A stretch of DNA of 40,615 nt from JAGOPB01 sp964606295 (GTDB taxonomy: Bacteria; Patescibacteriota; Minisyncoccia; Phycocordibacterales; UBA9973), in contig CAZSFR010000003.1 of assembly GCA_964606295.1 (NCBI GenBank), positions 1-40,615 of the forward strand, given 5' to 3'. Under the pieces are notes generated by a model, which did not search any database, was not told the origin of the DNA, and was given only the letters and a program-made list of their open reading frames with translations. The translations under genes were made by a program, and so were the position numbers. Positions 1 to 10,100 of the stretch are shown in pieces; position 1 is the first letter of the stretch; each line of letters opens with the position of its first letter.

Positions 1-144
1 AAACTCTGGCATCGTTCTTGCATGTGCGACAAAGCTGGGCATGACCATGATGGAAAATGTCCAAATGAATTCGAGACAAGCTATGCTCCCGACCGACCGG
101 AAATTGTCTATTGTGAGAGTTGTTACCAAAAAGAAGTGATTTAG
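1..144 (+). CDS. Cys-rich zinc-ribbon family protein, C-terminal end only
   Basis: The open frame enters at the left edge and stops at TAG 142-144, leaving 47 residues. They read as the last zinc-ribbon of the family encoded by the next two genes: a CMC pair, a His-rich DKAGHDHDGKC stretch, then the tail IVYCESCYQKEVI, which matches the IVYCEKCYQSEIV tail of the following gene. The beginning lies outside the window. Function is unknown; zinc binding by the Cys pairs is inferred. It is the first of three head-to-tail members, separated from the second by a 72-nt gap in which I see no terminator. Confidence 0.85.
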   Translation, partial: KLWHRSCMCDKAGHDHDGKCPNEFETSYAPDRPEIVYCESCYQKEVI

Positions 145-216
145 GTAATGAATAATTAAGAATGAGGGAAGAAGCCGAAAATTGCAGAAAAGATTTTATC
201 GTGTAATATCAAGACT

Positions 217-1956
217 ATGCAAGAAACTAGAACATGCCAGCACTGCCAAAACGCCTTTACCGTAGAAGCAGAGGATTTTGACTTTTATAAGAAAATCGAA
301 GTCCCTGCACCTACGTTCTGCCCACAATGTCGTTTAAGGCGACGAACAACATGGCGCAATGAGCGGACGCTTTATTCCCGACCCTGCGATGCATGTAAAA
401 AGCCGACTATCGGAGCGTATGCACCCGAAGCAGCCTTTACTGTCTATTGCAGAGAATGCTGGTGGGCAGACAATTGGGATTCGACATCTTTTGGAAAAGA
501 GTATGATTTTTCCAGATCTTTCTTTGAGCAATATAAAGAACTCCTATCTCGAGTACCACGCATAGCTCTTGTTGCAACGCAAAACATAGATTCAGATTAT
601 GCAAACTATTCTCTCTCAAATAAAAATGCGTATCTGTGTTTTGCTTCTCATTACAATGAGGACGGAGCCTATCTTCAGTATTCTAATCGAACGAAGAATG
701 CTTACGATTGTTTACATGTCTCCAACAACGCCGAGTTCGTTGTTGATTGCAACTATTGCACGCATCTATACCGCTGTGCGCATCTTACATATGCGGACTC
801 ATGCTCCGATGTGATACTTGGATATGATTTGCGTGGATGTGACCATTGTTTCGGATGCGTCGGACTTCGCCAAAAATCCTACTATATTTTTAATGAACAG
901 TATTCACCTGAAGAGTATAAAAAGAAAGTTGATGAAATAACGACTAGTAAGAAGTCGTTTACAAATGCAAGAGAAAAATTTAAAATACTCAAGGCTCAAT
1001 TTCCCCGAGTGTTTGCTTACCAACGTAAATGTATCGACTGTACAGGAAACGATCTCGAAGAAGGGAAATCACTTCACAATTCTTTTTCAATTAGAAACTC
1101 GGAAGAAGCAAAATATCTTTGGATAAATTGTGTTAACGTGAAAGACTCAATGGATATGAACAACATAGCGTACGATCCCGTAGAGCTCTCTTACGAATGC
1201 CAAGGAATGACGAATTCGACCAATATGAAATTCTGCGATGCATCATGGAACGGAGATACTTTTCTTGAATATTGCAATCTTTGCTTCTCATCACAAAATC
1301 TTTTCGGTTGCGTGGGCATAAAAGGCAAGAAGTATGTTATTTTGAACAAGGAATATTTACCAGAAGAATATGAGAGCGTGATCGAGAAGATCAAGAAGCA
1401 AATGATGGAAATTCCTTACGTAGATGCGCAGGGCATTGAATATCGCTACGGAGAATTTTTCCCGAGCGAGCTGTCACCTTTCGCATACAATGAGACAATC
1501 GCGATGACGTATTACCCGATCACCAAAGAGGAGGCTCTCGCTGGAGGGTATAAATGGAGAGACGAGATTGATCGAGGTTATAAGTTGACCATCGAATCAA
1601 AAGATTTGTCTGGAAATCCGGAGGAGTATTCGCAAGACCTTACCAAAGAAGTCATAGGATGTGGGCATGGAGGCACGTGTAAAGATAAATGCACCAGAGC
1701 ATTTCGTCTACTCCCCGGCGAAATTGAATTGTATAAAAGTCTGGGAATCCAACTCCCAACACTCTGTCCAAACTGTCGCAACATGGAACGTATCAATGCG
1801 CGCGGGCCATTCCTGCTTTTTCCTCGAGGGTGTATGTGTGACATGGTGACACATGGCCATGCAGGTAAATGTGATAATAAGTTCAAAACGACCTATTCAC
1901 CCGACAAATCAGAGATTGTGTACTGCGAAAAATGCTATCAAAGCGAAATTGTCTAA
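217..1956 (+). CDS. Cys-rich zinc-ribbon protein, tandem copy 2 (579 aa)
   Basis: Function unknown. The protein opens with METR-like MQETRTCQHC, then PAPTFCPQCRLRRR and RNERTLY, resembling the zf-trcl 'probable zinc-ribbon' type. A similar ribbon returns at the C-terminus (LPTLCPNCR ... YCEKCYQSEIV), so both ends carry related Cys4 modules. The middle is very rich in Cys, Tyr and Asn and holds a duplicated unit, FGCVGLRQKSYYIFNEQYSPEEY near residues 206-230 and FGCVGIKGKKYVILNKEYLPEEY near 363-390. There is no signal peptide or membrane segment, so a cytoplasmic zinc protein is likely. It ends one base before the ATG of the next member, implying co-transcription. Proteins of this kind recur in Parcubacteria genomes, often under misleading transferred names. 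Confidence 0.9.
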   Translation: MQETRTCQHCQNAFTVEAEDFDFYKKIEVPAPTFCPQCRLRRRTTWRNERTLYSRPCDACKKPTIGAYAPEAAFTVYCRECWWADNWDSTSFGKEYDFSRSFFEQYKELLSRVPRIALVATQNIDSDYANYSLSNKNAYLCFASHYNEDGAYLQYSNRTKNAYDCLHVSNNAEFVVDCNYCTHLYRCAHLTYADSCSDVILGYDLRGCDHCFGCVGLRQKSYYIFNEQYSPEEYKKKVDEITTSKKSFTNAREKFKILKAQFPRVFAYQRKCIDCTGNDLEEGKSLHNSFSIRNSEEAKYLWINCVNVKDSMDMNNIAYDPVELSYECQGMTNSTNMKFCDASWNGDTFLEYCNLCFSSQNLFGCVGIKGKKYVILNKEYLPEEYESVIEKIKKQMMEIPYVDAQGIEYRYGEFFPSELSPFAYNETIAMTYYPITKEEALAGGYKWRDEIDRGYKLTIESKDLSGNPEEYSQDLTKEVIGCGHGGTCKDKCTRAFRLLPGEIELYKSLGIQLPTLCPNCRNMERINARGPFLLFPRGCMCDMVTHGHAGKCDNKFKTTYSPDKSEIVYCEKCYQSEIV

Positions 1957-1957
1957 T

Positions 1958-3649
1958 ATGGAAACTCGAAACTGTCAGAATTGTAAAAAGGAATTCACGC
2001 TTGATAGCGATGACTTCGCTTTTCTTGAGAAGATGAAAGTGCCACCACCGACATTTTGTCCGGAGTGTCGCTTTGTGCGTCGCCTCGCGTATCGTAACGA
2101 AAGACGAATGTTCAAAGTCAAAGATGCGACGACTGGCAAAGAAATATTTTCTCTGTATCCAGAAGCGAGTGGACGAAAAATAGTGACACAGGAAGAGTGG
2201 TTTTCTGATTCATGGAATCCAGAGGATTATGGAAGGGAGTATGACTTCTCGAAGCCATTTTTCACACAGCTATTCGAACTAGATAAGGACGTACCGATTT
2301 ATGCGCTCAACGAACACGGTTTGGTCCGGAGTGATTACTGTGGCAATGCGAGCTATCTCAAAGATTGCTATCTGATTTTCAATTCCAATCGCACAGAGAA
2401 TTCCATGTATGGAAATGCAATTGATCGCTGTACAGACTGTGTTGATAATTCAAATGCCGGAGATTGCGAGAGGTGTTATGAGTCATTTTGGATTGCAAAC
2501 TGCTACCAATGCTACTTTTGCATCATGTGCGCCGATTCGAGAAATATGTGGTTCGCACGCGATTGTCTCGGATGCAGTGACTGCTTCGGTTGCGCCAATC
2601 TCCGCAAGAAATCATACTGCATTTTTAATGAACAATATTCAAAAGAGGACTATCACGCACAGATAGAGGCGATGAAACTTGATACTCGGGAGGGAATCGA
2701 GAAAGCTCGCGAGAGCGCAAGAGCATTCTGGGACACACAACCACACAAATACCATCAAGGCCTTCGTAACCTCAATTCAACAGGCGCGTATGTATCAGAA
2801 TGCAAAAATGCTATCGATTGCTATCTCGTGCGAGAGAGCGAGAATTTGAGACACTGCCAATACATGGTTGTGCCGGGCAACAAAGACTGCATGGATGCGT
2901 GCATATGGGGAGAAAACACCGAACTTTGCTACGAGACATCCATCTGTGGAGACAAAGCGTACAATCTGCGTTTTTCTGTCGACTGTTGGCCGAACGTTCG
3001 CGATAGTGAATACTCAATGCATCTGAAGTCATCATCTGATTGCTTCGGCTGTATCGGACTGCGCAGTAAACAATATTGCATTCTCAACAAAGAATATTCA
3101 AAAGAGGAGTATGTTGCACTCGTGGAGAAAATAAAAGCGCACATGAATGAGATGCCGTACGTGGATGCGCAGGGAAATGAATATCGCTATGGCGAATTCT
3201 TCCCGACCGAGCTCGCACCGTTTGGTTACAACAACACACTGTGTCTCGAACAATTTCCTCTCACAAAAGAAGAAGCGGTTGCAAAAGGTTATAAGTGGAT
3301 TGATGTACCGAAAGGAAATTATACTATTACAAAAAATAGTGATGATGTGTCAACAGCGATCAAAGATGTGGATGAATCAATAATCAAAGAAGTCTTCGGA
3401 TGTCGCGACTGTGGAAGCGCATACAGAATTCAAGTGAACGAACTTTCGTTTTTGAAAAAAGAAAATCTCCCCATTCCACATCTCTGTCCAGAATGTCGAC
3501 ATGTACGAAGGATTGCGGATCGCCTGAAACCCACACTCTATCACCGCTCGTGTGACAACAAATGCGGAAATGAATTCGATACAGCATTTCCACCAGAGAC
3601 AAAAAGTCCAATCTTTTGCGAAACGTGCTATCAAAACATGGTCGCGTAA
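1958..3649 (+). CDS. Cys-rich zinc-ribbon protein, tandem copy 3 (563 aa)
   Basis: A paralogue of the preceding gene, starting one base after its stop. I chose ATG 1958 because it gives METRNCQNCKKEF, aligning with the family start; the open frame continues upstream only inside copy 2. The same plan is visible: N-terminal ribbon (VPPPTFCPECR, RNERRMF), Cys-rich middle with two FGC-G-LR-K-YCI-N-EYS-EEY units, the block MPYVDAQGNEYRYGEFFPTE, and a C-terminal ribbon (IPHLCPECRHVRR ... FCETCYQNMVA). The YVDAQGNEYRYGEFFP block is strongly conserved at DNA level with copy 2 (about 1413-1465 against 3154-3206), which suggests duplication. Role unknown; structural or redox zinc binding is inferred. 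Confidence 0.9.
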   Translation: METRNCQNCKKEFTLDSDDFAFLEKMKVPPPTFCPECRFVRRLAYRNERRMFKVKDATTGKEIFSLYPEASGRKIVTQEEWFSDSWNPEDYGREYDFSKPFFTQLFELDKDVPIYALNEHGLVRSDYCGNASYLKDCYLIFNSNRTENSMYGNAIDRCTDCVDNSNAGDCERCYESFWIANCYQCYFCIMCADSRNMWFARDCLGCSDCFGCANLRKKSYCIFNEQYSKEDYHAQIEAMKLDTREGIEKARESARAFWDTQPHKYHQGLRNLNSTGAYVSECKNAIDCYLVRESENLRHCQYMVVPGNKDCMDACIWGENTELCYETSICGDKAYNLRFSVDCWPNVRDSEYSMHLKSSSDCFGCIGLRSKQYCILNKEYSKEEYVALVEKIKAHMNEMPYVDAQGNEYRYGEFFPTELAPFGYNNTLCLEQFPLTKEEAVAKGYKWIDVPKGNYTITKNSDDVSTAIKDVDESIIKEVFGCRDCGSAYRIQVNELSFLKKENLPIPHLCPECRHVRRIADRLKPTLYHRSCDNKCGNEFDTAFPPETKSPIFCETCYQNMVA

Positions 3650-3659
3650 AGTATTGTAA

Positions 3660-3870
3660 ACAGAAAATTTGCTGGGTTGGCTTAGCGGTGAGACTTGGCG
3701 AAGTTCTATGGGAACGCGCTTCACACCAGCAATCTCTAATGCAGGGTTGACAGGGAAAGCTCTTTCTGCTAGACTCGTCTCCACGATTGACTTGATTGTG
3801 TAGTGGCTATCAATCACACTATTAGTAGCAAAACACCCCATCATTTTGCGAAACCAAAACGCCACAAAAT
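3660..3870 (-). other. protein-like open stretch between the zinc-ribbon genes and rpoB
   Basis: The minus strand of this gap is open and reads convincingly like protein for about 65 residues, including AERAFPVNPALEIAGVKRV and PIELRQVSPLSQPSKF. The frame only stays open beyond both ends by running antisense through rpoB and the zinc-ribbon gene, and no credible start lies in the gap. It could be the relic of a lost gene, or the complement of a structured RNA: on the plus strand TTGCTGG (from 3669) can pair with CCAGCAA (to 3732). I do not recognise a family. Confidence 0.3.
3747..3775 (+). promoter_or_regulatory. sigma-70-type promoter for the rpoB operon
   Basis: A perfect -35 TTGACA (3747-3752), a 17-bp spacer and a -10 TAGACT (3770-3775, four of six consensus bases). 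Transcription would begin near 3782 and leave a leader of roughly 155 nt before rpoB, long compared with other promoters in the window. A weaker pair (TTGACT 3787-3792, TATCAA 3808-3813, 15-bp spacer) overlaps it. Confidence 0.55.
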
Positions 3871-3880
3871 AAGTTTTTAA

Positions 3881-3908
3881 ACGAGCACGTCCTGTGCCCG
3901 TCTTTTTT
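3881..3908 (+). terminator. terminator-like hairpin in the rpoB leader
   Basis: ACGAGCAC (3881-3888) pairs with GTGCCCGT (3894-3901) apart from one A-C mismatch, with a 5-nt loop, and is followed by C and six T. It lies only 30 nt before the rpoB start and downstream of the predicted promoter, so it could act as an attenuator of the rpoBC transcript. It could also simply terminate read-through from the zinc-ribbon genes. Confidence 0.5.
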
Positions 3909-3937
3909 GTGTTCTTTTTGTTTAGCATAAAACTATT

Positions 3938-6900
3938 ATGAAGGTACAACATACTCGTCCGAAGAAATACTTCGGCAAATATCGGGAGCCGCTTGCGGCA
4001 TTTCCAAACCTTCTCGAAACCCAAGTATCGTCGTTCAAGTGGTTTCTTGAAGTAGGCCTTAAAGAGATATTCCAAGAATTCTCGCCTATCAATGATTATT
4101 CAACGAAGAAGTTTACTCTGAAGTGGGATGATTTCACAATCGGTGAAGTCAAAACGACAGAAGAGTATGCAAAAGAAAACAAACTCTCATACGAGGTGCC
4201 ACTAAAGGCGCGTGTCTCACTTCTAAACAGACTAAACGGTCAAACAAAAGAGCAAGAAATATTCTTGACCGACATCCCGATGATGACGCCACATGGTACT
4301 TTCATCATCAACGGTGTCGAACGTGTCCTCGTGTCTCAACTTGCACGCTCATTTGGTGTATTCTTCACTGAACGTGAGGCAAAAGGCAAGAAGTTCTTTG
4401 GTGCAAAAATAATTCCGGGCCGAGGTGTCTGGATAGAAATCGATACGGAAGCTGATGGGGTAATCTATGTCCGTATTGATAAGAAGCGCAAATTCCCAAT
4501 GGTTTCGCTTTTCCGCGTTTTCGGACTTACAGACGAAAAGATGGTTGAGGTGTGCACTACTCAAGAAGAAAAGGATGCAATGGCACTACAAATCGCGAAG
4601 GATCCAGCGAAAACACTGACCGATTCATATCTTGAAATCTACAAGCGACTTCGCGACGGCGACCTCGCAACTCCAGACAATGCAAAGGAATTTATTGACA
4701 ATCTCTTCTCTTCTGAACGATACGACCTTTCGACAGTTGGACGATATACATTTAACAAAAGATTTGATAAACCGTTGGCGACAAAGGATCTTGAGAAACG
4801 TACTATAGACGCTGAAGATCTTTACGTCATCTGGTCACACGTGATCACTCTTACGAACACTCCACAGTCAAAAGGGGACGATATCGACCACTTGGGTTCT
4901 CGCCGTGTCCGCTACGTGGGCGAAATGCTCCAAGCAAAGGTGCGTGTTGGTATGACACAGATCAAGAGAAACATCCAAGACCGCATGTCAACGATTGATT
5001 CTGCGCAGGCTCTCCCTATCCAGATCATCAACCAGCGACCACTCCAGGCTCGTATCAAAGAATTTTTCTCAACAAACCAGTTGTCACAGTTCATGAACCA
5101 AGAAAACGTTCTTTCTGAAATAGAACACTCACGTATTCTTTCAGCGCTCGGTTCTGGAGGACTTACCCGAGAACGAGCAGGACTTGAAGTGCGCGACGTG
5201 CACCCATCTCACTATGGACGTGTCTGTCCGATTCATACACCAGAAGGTCCGAACATTGGTCTCATTCTCCACCTTTCTATTTATGCACGAGTGAATGACT
5301 TCGGTATTATCGAAACACCGTACATCAAAGTAAAGGATGGCAAAATCACAAAGGAAATTGTGTACTTGAACGCACTCGAAGAAGAAAAATACACGATTGC
5401 TCATGCTGGCGCATCGATAGATAGTAACGGAATGATTGAAGGCGAGTATGTAGAAGCGCGTATCAAGACAATGCCCGGATTAACTGCGCGAAAAGATATT
5501 GACTTCATCGACGTTGCACCACACCAAGCATTTTCTGTTGCGACATCGATGATCCCATTCCTCGAACACAACGATGCAAACCGTGCACTCATGGGCTCGA
5601 ACATGCAAAAGCAGGCAGTGCCGTGTATATTGCCTGAAGCACCATATGTTGCAACAGGTATCGAAGCCTTGGCTGCGAAATACTCAGGACGACTCCTCTA
5701 TGCAAATGAAGAAGGAACAGTGGAGAAGGTAGATGCTGCAAAAGTGATCATCAAAGATGCAAAAGGAACGATGCACACTTATCCGTTCGTGTCCTTTTCT
5801 CGAACAAACAACTTCAACATTCTTCATCACCGCCCTTGCGTTGATGTGGGACAAAAAGTAAAGAAAGGCGATCTCCTCGCTGACACATCCTCAACAGCGG
5901 GCGGACAAATAGCTCTCGGGCAAAATCTCCGCGTTGCATTCATGAGTTGGAATGGTAACAACTACGAAGACGCTATCATTCTCTCAGAACGACTTGTGAA
6001 AGATTCAAAATTGACTTCTATCTATGTTGATGAATTCGTCTGTCTCGTCCGCGATACGAAGCTCGGACCTGAAGTCACGACGCGAGATATTCCAAACGTT
6101 GGAGAAATCAAATTAAAGGACCTCGACGAAGAAGGAATCATCCGCATCGGAGCTGAAGTTCGAGAGAATGATATCCTCGTTGGTAAAATCACACCGAAAG
6201 GAGAAACAGAGCTTACACCAGAAGAGCGATTGCTTCGATCAATATTTGCTGAGAAAGCACGTGATGTGAAAGATTCGTCACTTCGGTTGCCTCACGGTAA
6301 GCGGGGACGTATCATCGGTGTAAAAATATTTTCTCGTGAAGCAGGACATCAACTCGAAAGTGGAGTTATCAAAAAAGTCGTGATCGAAGTTGCGCAGATT
6401 CGAAACATTTCAGTAGGAGACAAGCTCGCTGGACGTCACGGAAACAAAGGTGTTATCTCAGTTGTTTTGCCGGAAGAAGATATGCCGTTTATGGAAGATG
6501 GAACGGCTGTCGATATCATATTGACTCCGCTTGGTATTCCGTCTCGTATGAACTTGGGACAAATCTTGGAAATGCACTTGGGAATAGCAGCTGAAACATT
6601 GGGCTACCAAGCAATAGTTCCGCCGTTTGGAGGAGCATCAACTGACGAAATCAGGAAAGAATTGGTAGAAGCGGGCTATCCTGAAAGCGGACGCGTTCCA
6701 CTTTACGATGGACGAACAGGGGAAAAGTTTGGACGAGATATCGCTGTTGGTATCATGTATATTCTCAAATTGCACCACATGGTGGAAGACAAGATTCACA
6801 TGCGTTCGATTGGACCCTACTCACTCATCACTCAGCAACCACTCGGAGGAAAGGCACAAGGTGGAGGACAAAGATTCGGAGAAATGGAAGTCTGGGCGCT

Positions 6901-7126
6901 CGAAGGGTATGGTGCTGCCTATGCACTTCGTGAAATGTTGACAGTGAAATCAGATGACATCGTCGGTCGAACACAAGCTTTTGATTCTATTATCAAAGGC
7001 GACAATATTACTCACACCAACGCACCAGCGTCATTCTCTGTCATGCTCAATTACTTGCGCGGACTTTCCTTAAATGTCGAGCTTCTCTCAACGGAAGCAA
7101 TAGATGGTGATGAGGAATCTAACTAA
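3938..7126 (+). CDS. rpoB: DNA-directed RNA polymerase subunit beta
   Basis: Core RNA polymerase beta subunit, 1062 aa, shorter than the usual 1150-1340 because lineage inserts are missing. Clear blocks include GTFIINGVERVLVSQLARSFG (near 115), the rifampicin-pocket region NQLSQFMNQENVLSEIEHSR (380-399) running into GGLTRERAGLEVRDVHPSHYGRVCPIHTPEGPN, KARDVKDSSLRLPHG, the GDKLAGRHGNKGV catalytic Lys region, and the C-terminal GGKAQGGGQRFGEMEVWALE block that contacts beta prime. Compared with E. coli, position 516 is Asn (residue 387) and 529 is Ile (residue 400), both drug-contact positions. ATG 3938 has no Shine-Dalgarno. rpoC follows after 17 nt. Confidence 0.98.
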   Translation: MKVQHTRPKKYFGKYREPLAAFPNLLETQVSSFKWFLEVGLKEIFQEFSPINDYSTKKFTLKWDDFTIGEVKTTEEYAKENKLSYEVPLKARVSLLNRLNGQTKEQEIFLTDIPMMTPHGTFIINGVERVLVSQLARSFGVFFTEREAKGKKFFGAKIIPGRGVWIEIDTEADGVIYVRIDKKRKFPMVSLFRVFGLTDEKMVEVCTTQEEKDAMALQIAKDPAKTLTDSYLEIYKRLRDGDLATPDNAKEFIDNLFSSERYDLSTVGRYTFNKRFDKPLATKDLEKRTIDAEDLYVIWSHVITLTNTPQSKGDDIDHLGSRRVRYVGEMLQAKVRVGMTQIKRNIQDRMSTIDSAQALPIQIINQRPLQARIKEFFSTNQLSQFMNQENVLSEIEHSRILSALGSGGLTRERAGLEVRDVHPSHYGRVCPIHTPEGPNIGLILHLSIYARVNDFGIIETPYIKVKDGKITKEIVYLNALEEEKYTIAHAGASIDSNGMIEGEYVEARIKTMPGLTARKDIDFIDVAPHQAFSVATSMIPFLEHNDANRALMGSNMQKQAVPCILPEAPYVATGIEALAAKYSGRLLYANEEGTVEKVDAAKVIIKDAKGTMHTYPFVSFSRTNNFNILHHRPCVDVGQKVKKGDLLADTSSTAGGQIALGQNLRVAFMSWNGNNYEDAIILSERLVKDSKLTSIYVDEFVCLVRDTKLGPEVTTRDIPNVGEIKLKDLDEEGIIRIGAEVRENDILVGKITPKGETELTPEERLLRSIFAEKARDVKDSSLRLPHGKRGRIIGVKIFSREAGHQLESGVIKKVVIEVAQIRNISVGDKLAGRHGNKGVISVVLPEEDMPFMEDGTAVDIILTPLGIPSRMNLGQILEMHLGIAAETLGYQAIVPPFGGASTDEIRKELVEAGYPESGRVPLYDGRTGEKFGRDIAVGIMYILKLHHMVEDKIHMRSIGPYSLITQQPLGGKAQGGGQRFGEMEVWALEGYGAAYALREMLTVKSDDIVGRTQAFDSIIKGDNITHTNAPASFSVMLNYLRGLSLNVELLSTEAIDGDEESN

Positions 7127-7143
7127 CCAATAAAAATATTATT

Positions 7144-10100
7144 ATGAAAACACTCAACATAGGAAATTTCAATGAGATTCATCTCCGTCTCGCATCACCT
7201 GACCAGATTCGTGAGTGGTCATTTGGAGAAGTGACGAAACCAGAAACGATAAACTATCGCACAGGGCGAAGTGAACGTTTTGGACTCTTCGATGAGCGAA
7301 TTTTCGGACCGGAAAAAGATTATGAATGTTACTGTGGAAAGTACAAGCGTATTCGTTATGCAGGTATCGTTTGTGAAAAATGTGGAGTCGAAGTCACTCG
7401 CAGTATCGTTCGTCGTGACCGCATGGGTCATATCGAACTTGCAAGTCCTGTCGCGCACGTCTGGTTTTTGCGTTCCGTCCCTTCCCGTATGTCTATACTT
7501 CTCGGTATAGCACAAGGAGAACTCGAAAAGGTGGTTTACTTTGCTGGATATATCGTCACGAAGTTGAACGAAGACGAGAAATCTACTATTGAAAAAAATC
7601 TCGAGAATGAATACAAAACGAAGGCGAAGAGTATGCAGAATGAAGATGACAAGGAAAAATTGAAAACTCTTTTTGTGAACGCCAAGAAAGAACTCGCTGA
7701 GCTCGTGCCAGGAAAAGTGATGAACGAAATTACGTATCACCATATGAGCAAGCGCTACGGTACTTGTTTCGAAGCGACAATCGGCGCAGAAGCGGTTTAT
7801 AATATATTCAAGTCACTTGATCTTCCAAAACTTCGCATTGAACTTGAAGCGAGTATCGAAAAGGCAGGCAAAATGGATAAAGAAAAGATTCGTCGCCGTC
7901 TCGCGCTCGTTCGCTCAATGACACACGCAAATATTCGTCCTGAGTGGATGTTCTTGACTGCACTTCCTGTCGTACCACCCGCACTTCGACCGATGGTGGC
8001 TATCGATGGTGGACGTCACGCGACCAGTGACCTCAATGACTTGTACCGACGTGTGATCAACCGCAACAATCGTTTGAAGAAATTGAAAGAAATTGGTGCA
8101 CCTGATGTCATTCTTCGAAATGAGAAGCGTATATTGCAGGAAGCATGTGATGCACTAATCGACAACTCAATGGGAAGTGATTCTGATGCGCAAGCGATGG
8201 CAAAATCTCAACGCCGAGCTTTGAAATCTCTCTCTGATAACTTAAAGAGTAAACAAGGTCTCTTCCGTCAAAACTTGCTCGGAAAGCGTGTGGACTATTC
8301 TGGACGTTCAGTGATCGTCGTCGGTCCGCAACTCCGCCTTTCTCAGTGCGGTCTCCCAAAGCACATGGCACTTGAGCTCTTCCGTCCGTTCGTTATCTCG
8401 AAAATTCTAGAGCGTGAACTCGCGTACAACATTCGTGGGGCAAACAGATTGATTGATGATCAGATCCCGGAAGTGTGGGCAATACTCGAAGAAGTGATTG
8501 AAGGCAAGTACGTTCTCTTGAACCGCGCACCGACTCTGCACAGATTGGGTATACAAGCTTTCATGCCGATATTGATCGAAGGAAATGCGATCCAGCTTCA
8601 CCCGCTCGTCTGTACAGCATTCAACGCTGACTTCGACGGTGACCAGATGGCAGTCTACGTGCCACTTTCAACAGAAGCGCAAGAAGAAGCTCGTACGCTC
8701 ATGGCCGCAACGCAAAATCTTCTCAAGCCTGCAAACGGTGATCCGATTATCAACCCTCAAAGAGACATGGTTTTGGGAACATATTGGATGACAAAGACAG
8801 TGGAGGGAGAAAAGGGTGAGGGGAGTGTGTATCCAAGTCCTAACCACGCAATCTTGGCGTATGATTTTGGAGCAATCGAACTTCGTGCGATCGTAAAGGT
8901 ATTGCCGACAGACAAGGAAAAGTATAATGCCTTTAACGGCGAGCTCTTCGAGACGACTGTTGGACGCCTTCTCTTCAATACGATTTTGCCAGACGATTTC
9001 CCTTATCTCAACGAAGAAATTACAGCAAAGCGTGTTTCGAAAATTGTTGATGAATGTATTGCACACTACGGCATCGAGAGAACTCCTGCTGTGATCGACA
9101 AGATCAAGAACTTCGGATTCAAGTATGCAACGAAGTCAGGAACTACATGGAGCATCGACAACGTCGTCATTCCAGAAAAGAAAGACGAGATAGTTGAACG
9201 TGCTCGTAATCGTGAAAAGGAAATTATTGGCCACTGGCATGAAGGCCTCCTTTCTCATGACGAGAAATACCAGAAAGTAATTGAAATTTGGGAAGGAGTA
9301 AAATTAGAAATTGAAAAAGAAATTTCCACAAATCTCGACAGGACGAGTTCAACATTCGACCTTGTTTTCTCAGGTGCTCGAGGTACTATGTCCAGCCTTC
9401 TCCAGATGTCTGGTATGAAAGGTCTCATCCAGAACACAACAGGGCGTATCATCGATTATCCTATCGTACAGTCATATATTCAAGGACTTTCCCCGATCCA
9501 GTATTTCATTACGACGCACGGTTCTCGCAAGGGTCTTGCCGACACGGCGCTCAACACTGCGAAAGCTGGATACCTCACACGTCGCCTCGTTGACGTCGCG
9601 CAGGATGTAGTGATTACAGAGAAGGATTGTGGAACAACAGAAGGAAAAATGATGCACAAAGATATTGTTTCCGGAATCATAATTCCACTTTCGAAGAATA
9701 TTCGTGGACGTGTTCTCATGACACCAGTCAAAGATGCGTCAGGAACAGTACTCTTCAAGAAGGGTCACCTTACAACGAAAGAAGAAGCCGATACGATAGA
9801 CGCGATGGGTGTCACTGAAGTTTTCGTTCGAACACCTCTTACATGTAAGACGAAATATGGTATTTGCCAAATGTGTTACGGTCTTGACCTCGGGCGTGAC
9901 TCTCTAGTGAAGCTCGGTGAAGCTGTCGGTATTATCGCTGCACAGGCAATCGGAGAGCCGGGAACACAGCTGACGCTTCGAACATTCCACGCCGGAGGTG
10001 TGGCGGGAATCGACATTACGCAAGGTCTTCCTCGTGTCGAAGAAATCTTCGAACGACGTCTGCCGAAAAATCCAGCAACTGTTGCGACAGTTAGTGGAGA

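Noticed and set aside
3650..3937. tmRNA, RNase P RNA or 6S RNA in the gap before rpoB
   Set aside because: None of the conserved cores could be matched, although some local pairing exists.
3377..4075. A long open frame on the minus strand spanning the zinc-ribbon 3' end, the gap and the rpoB 5' end
   Set aside because: Most of it is antisense to two certain genes. Only the gap part looks protein-like and it has no start, so I report that part alone.
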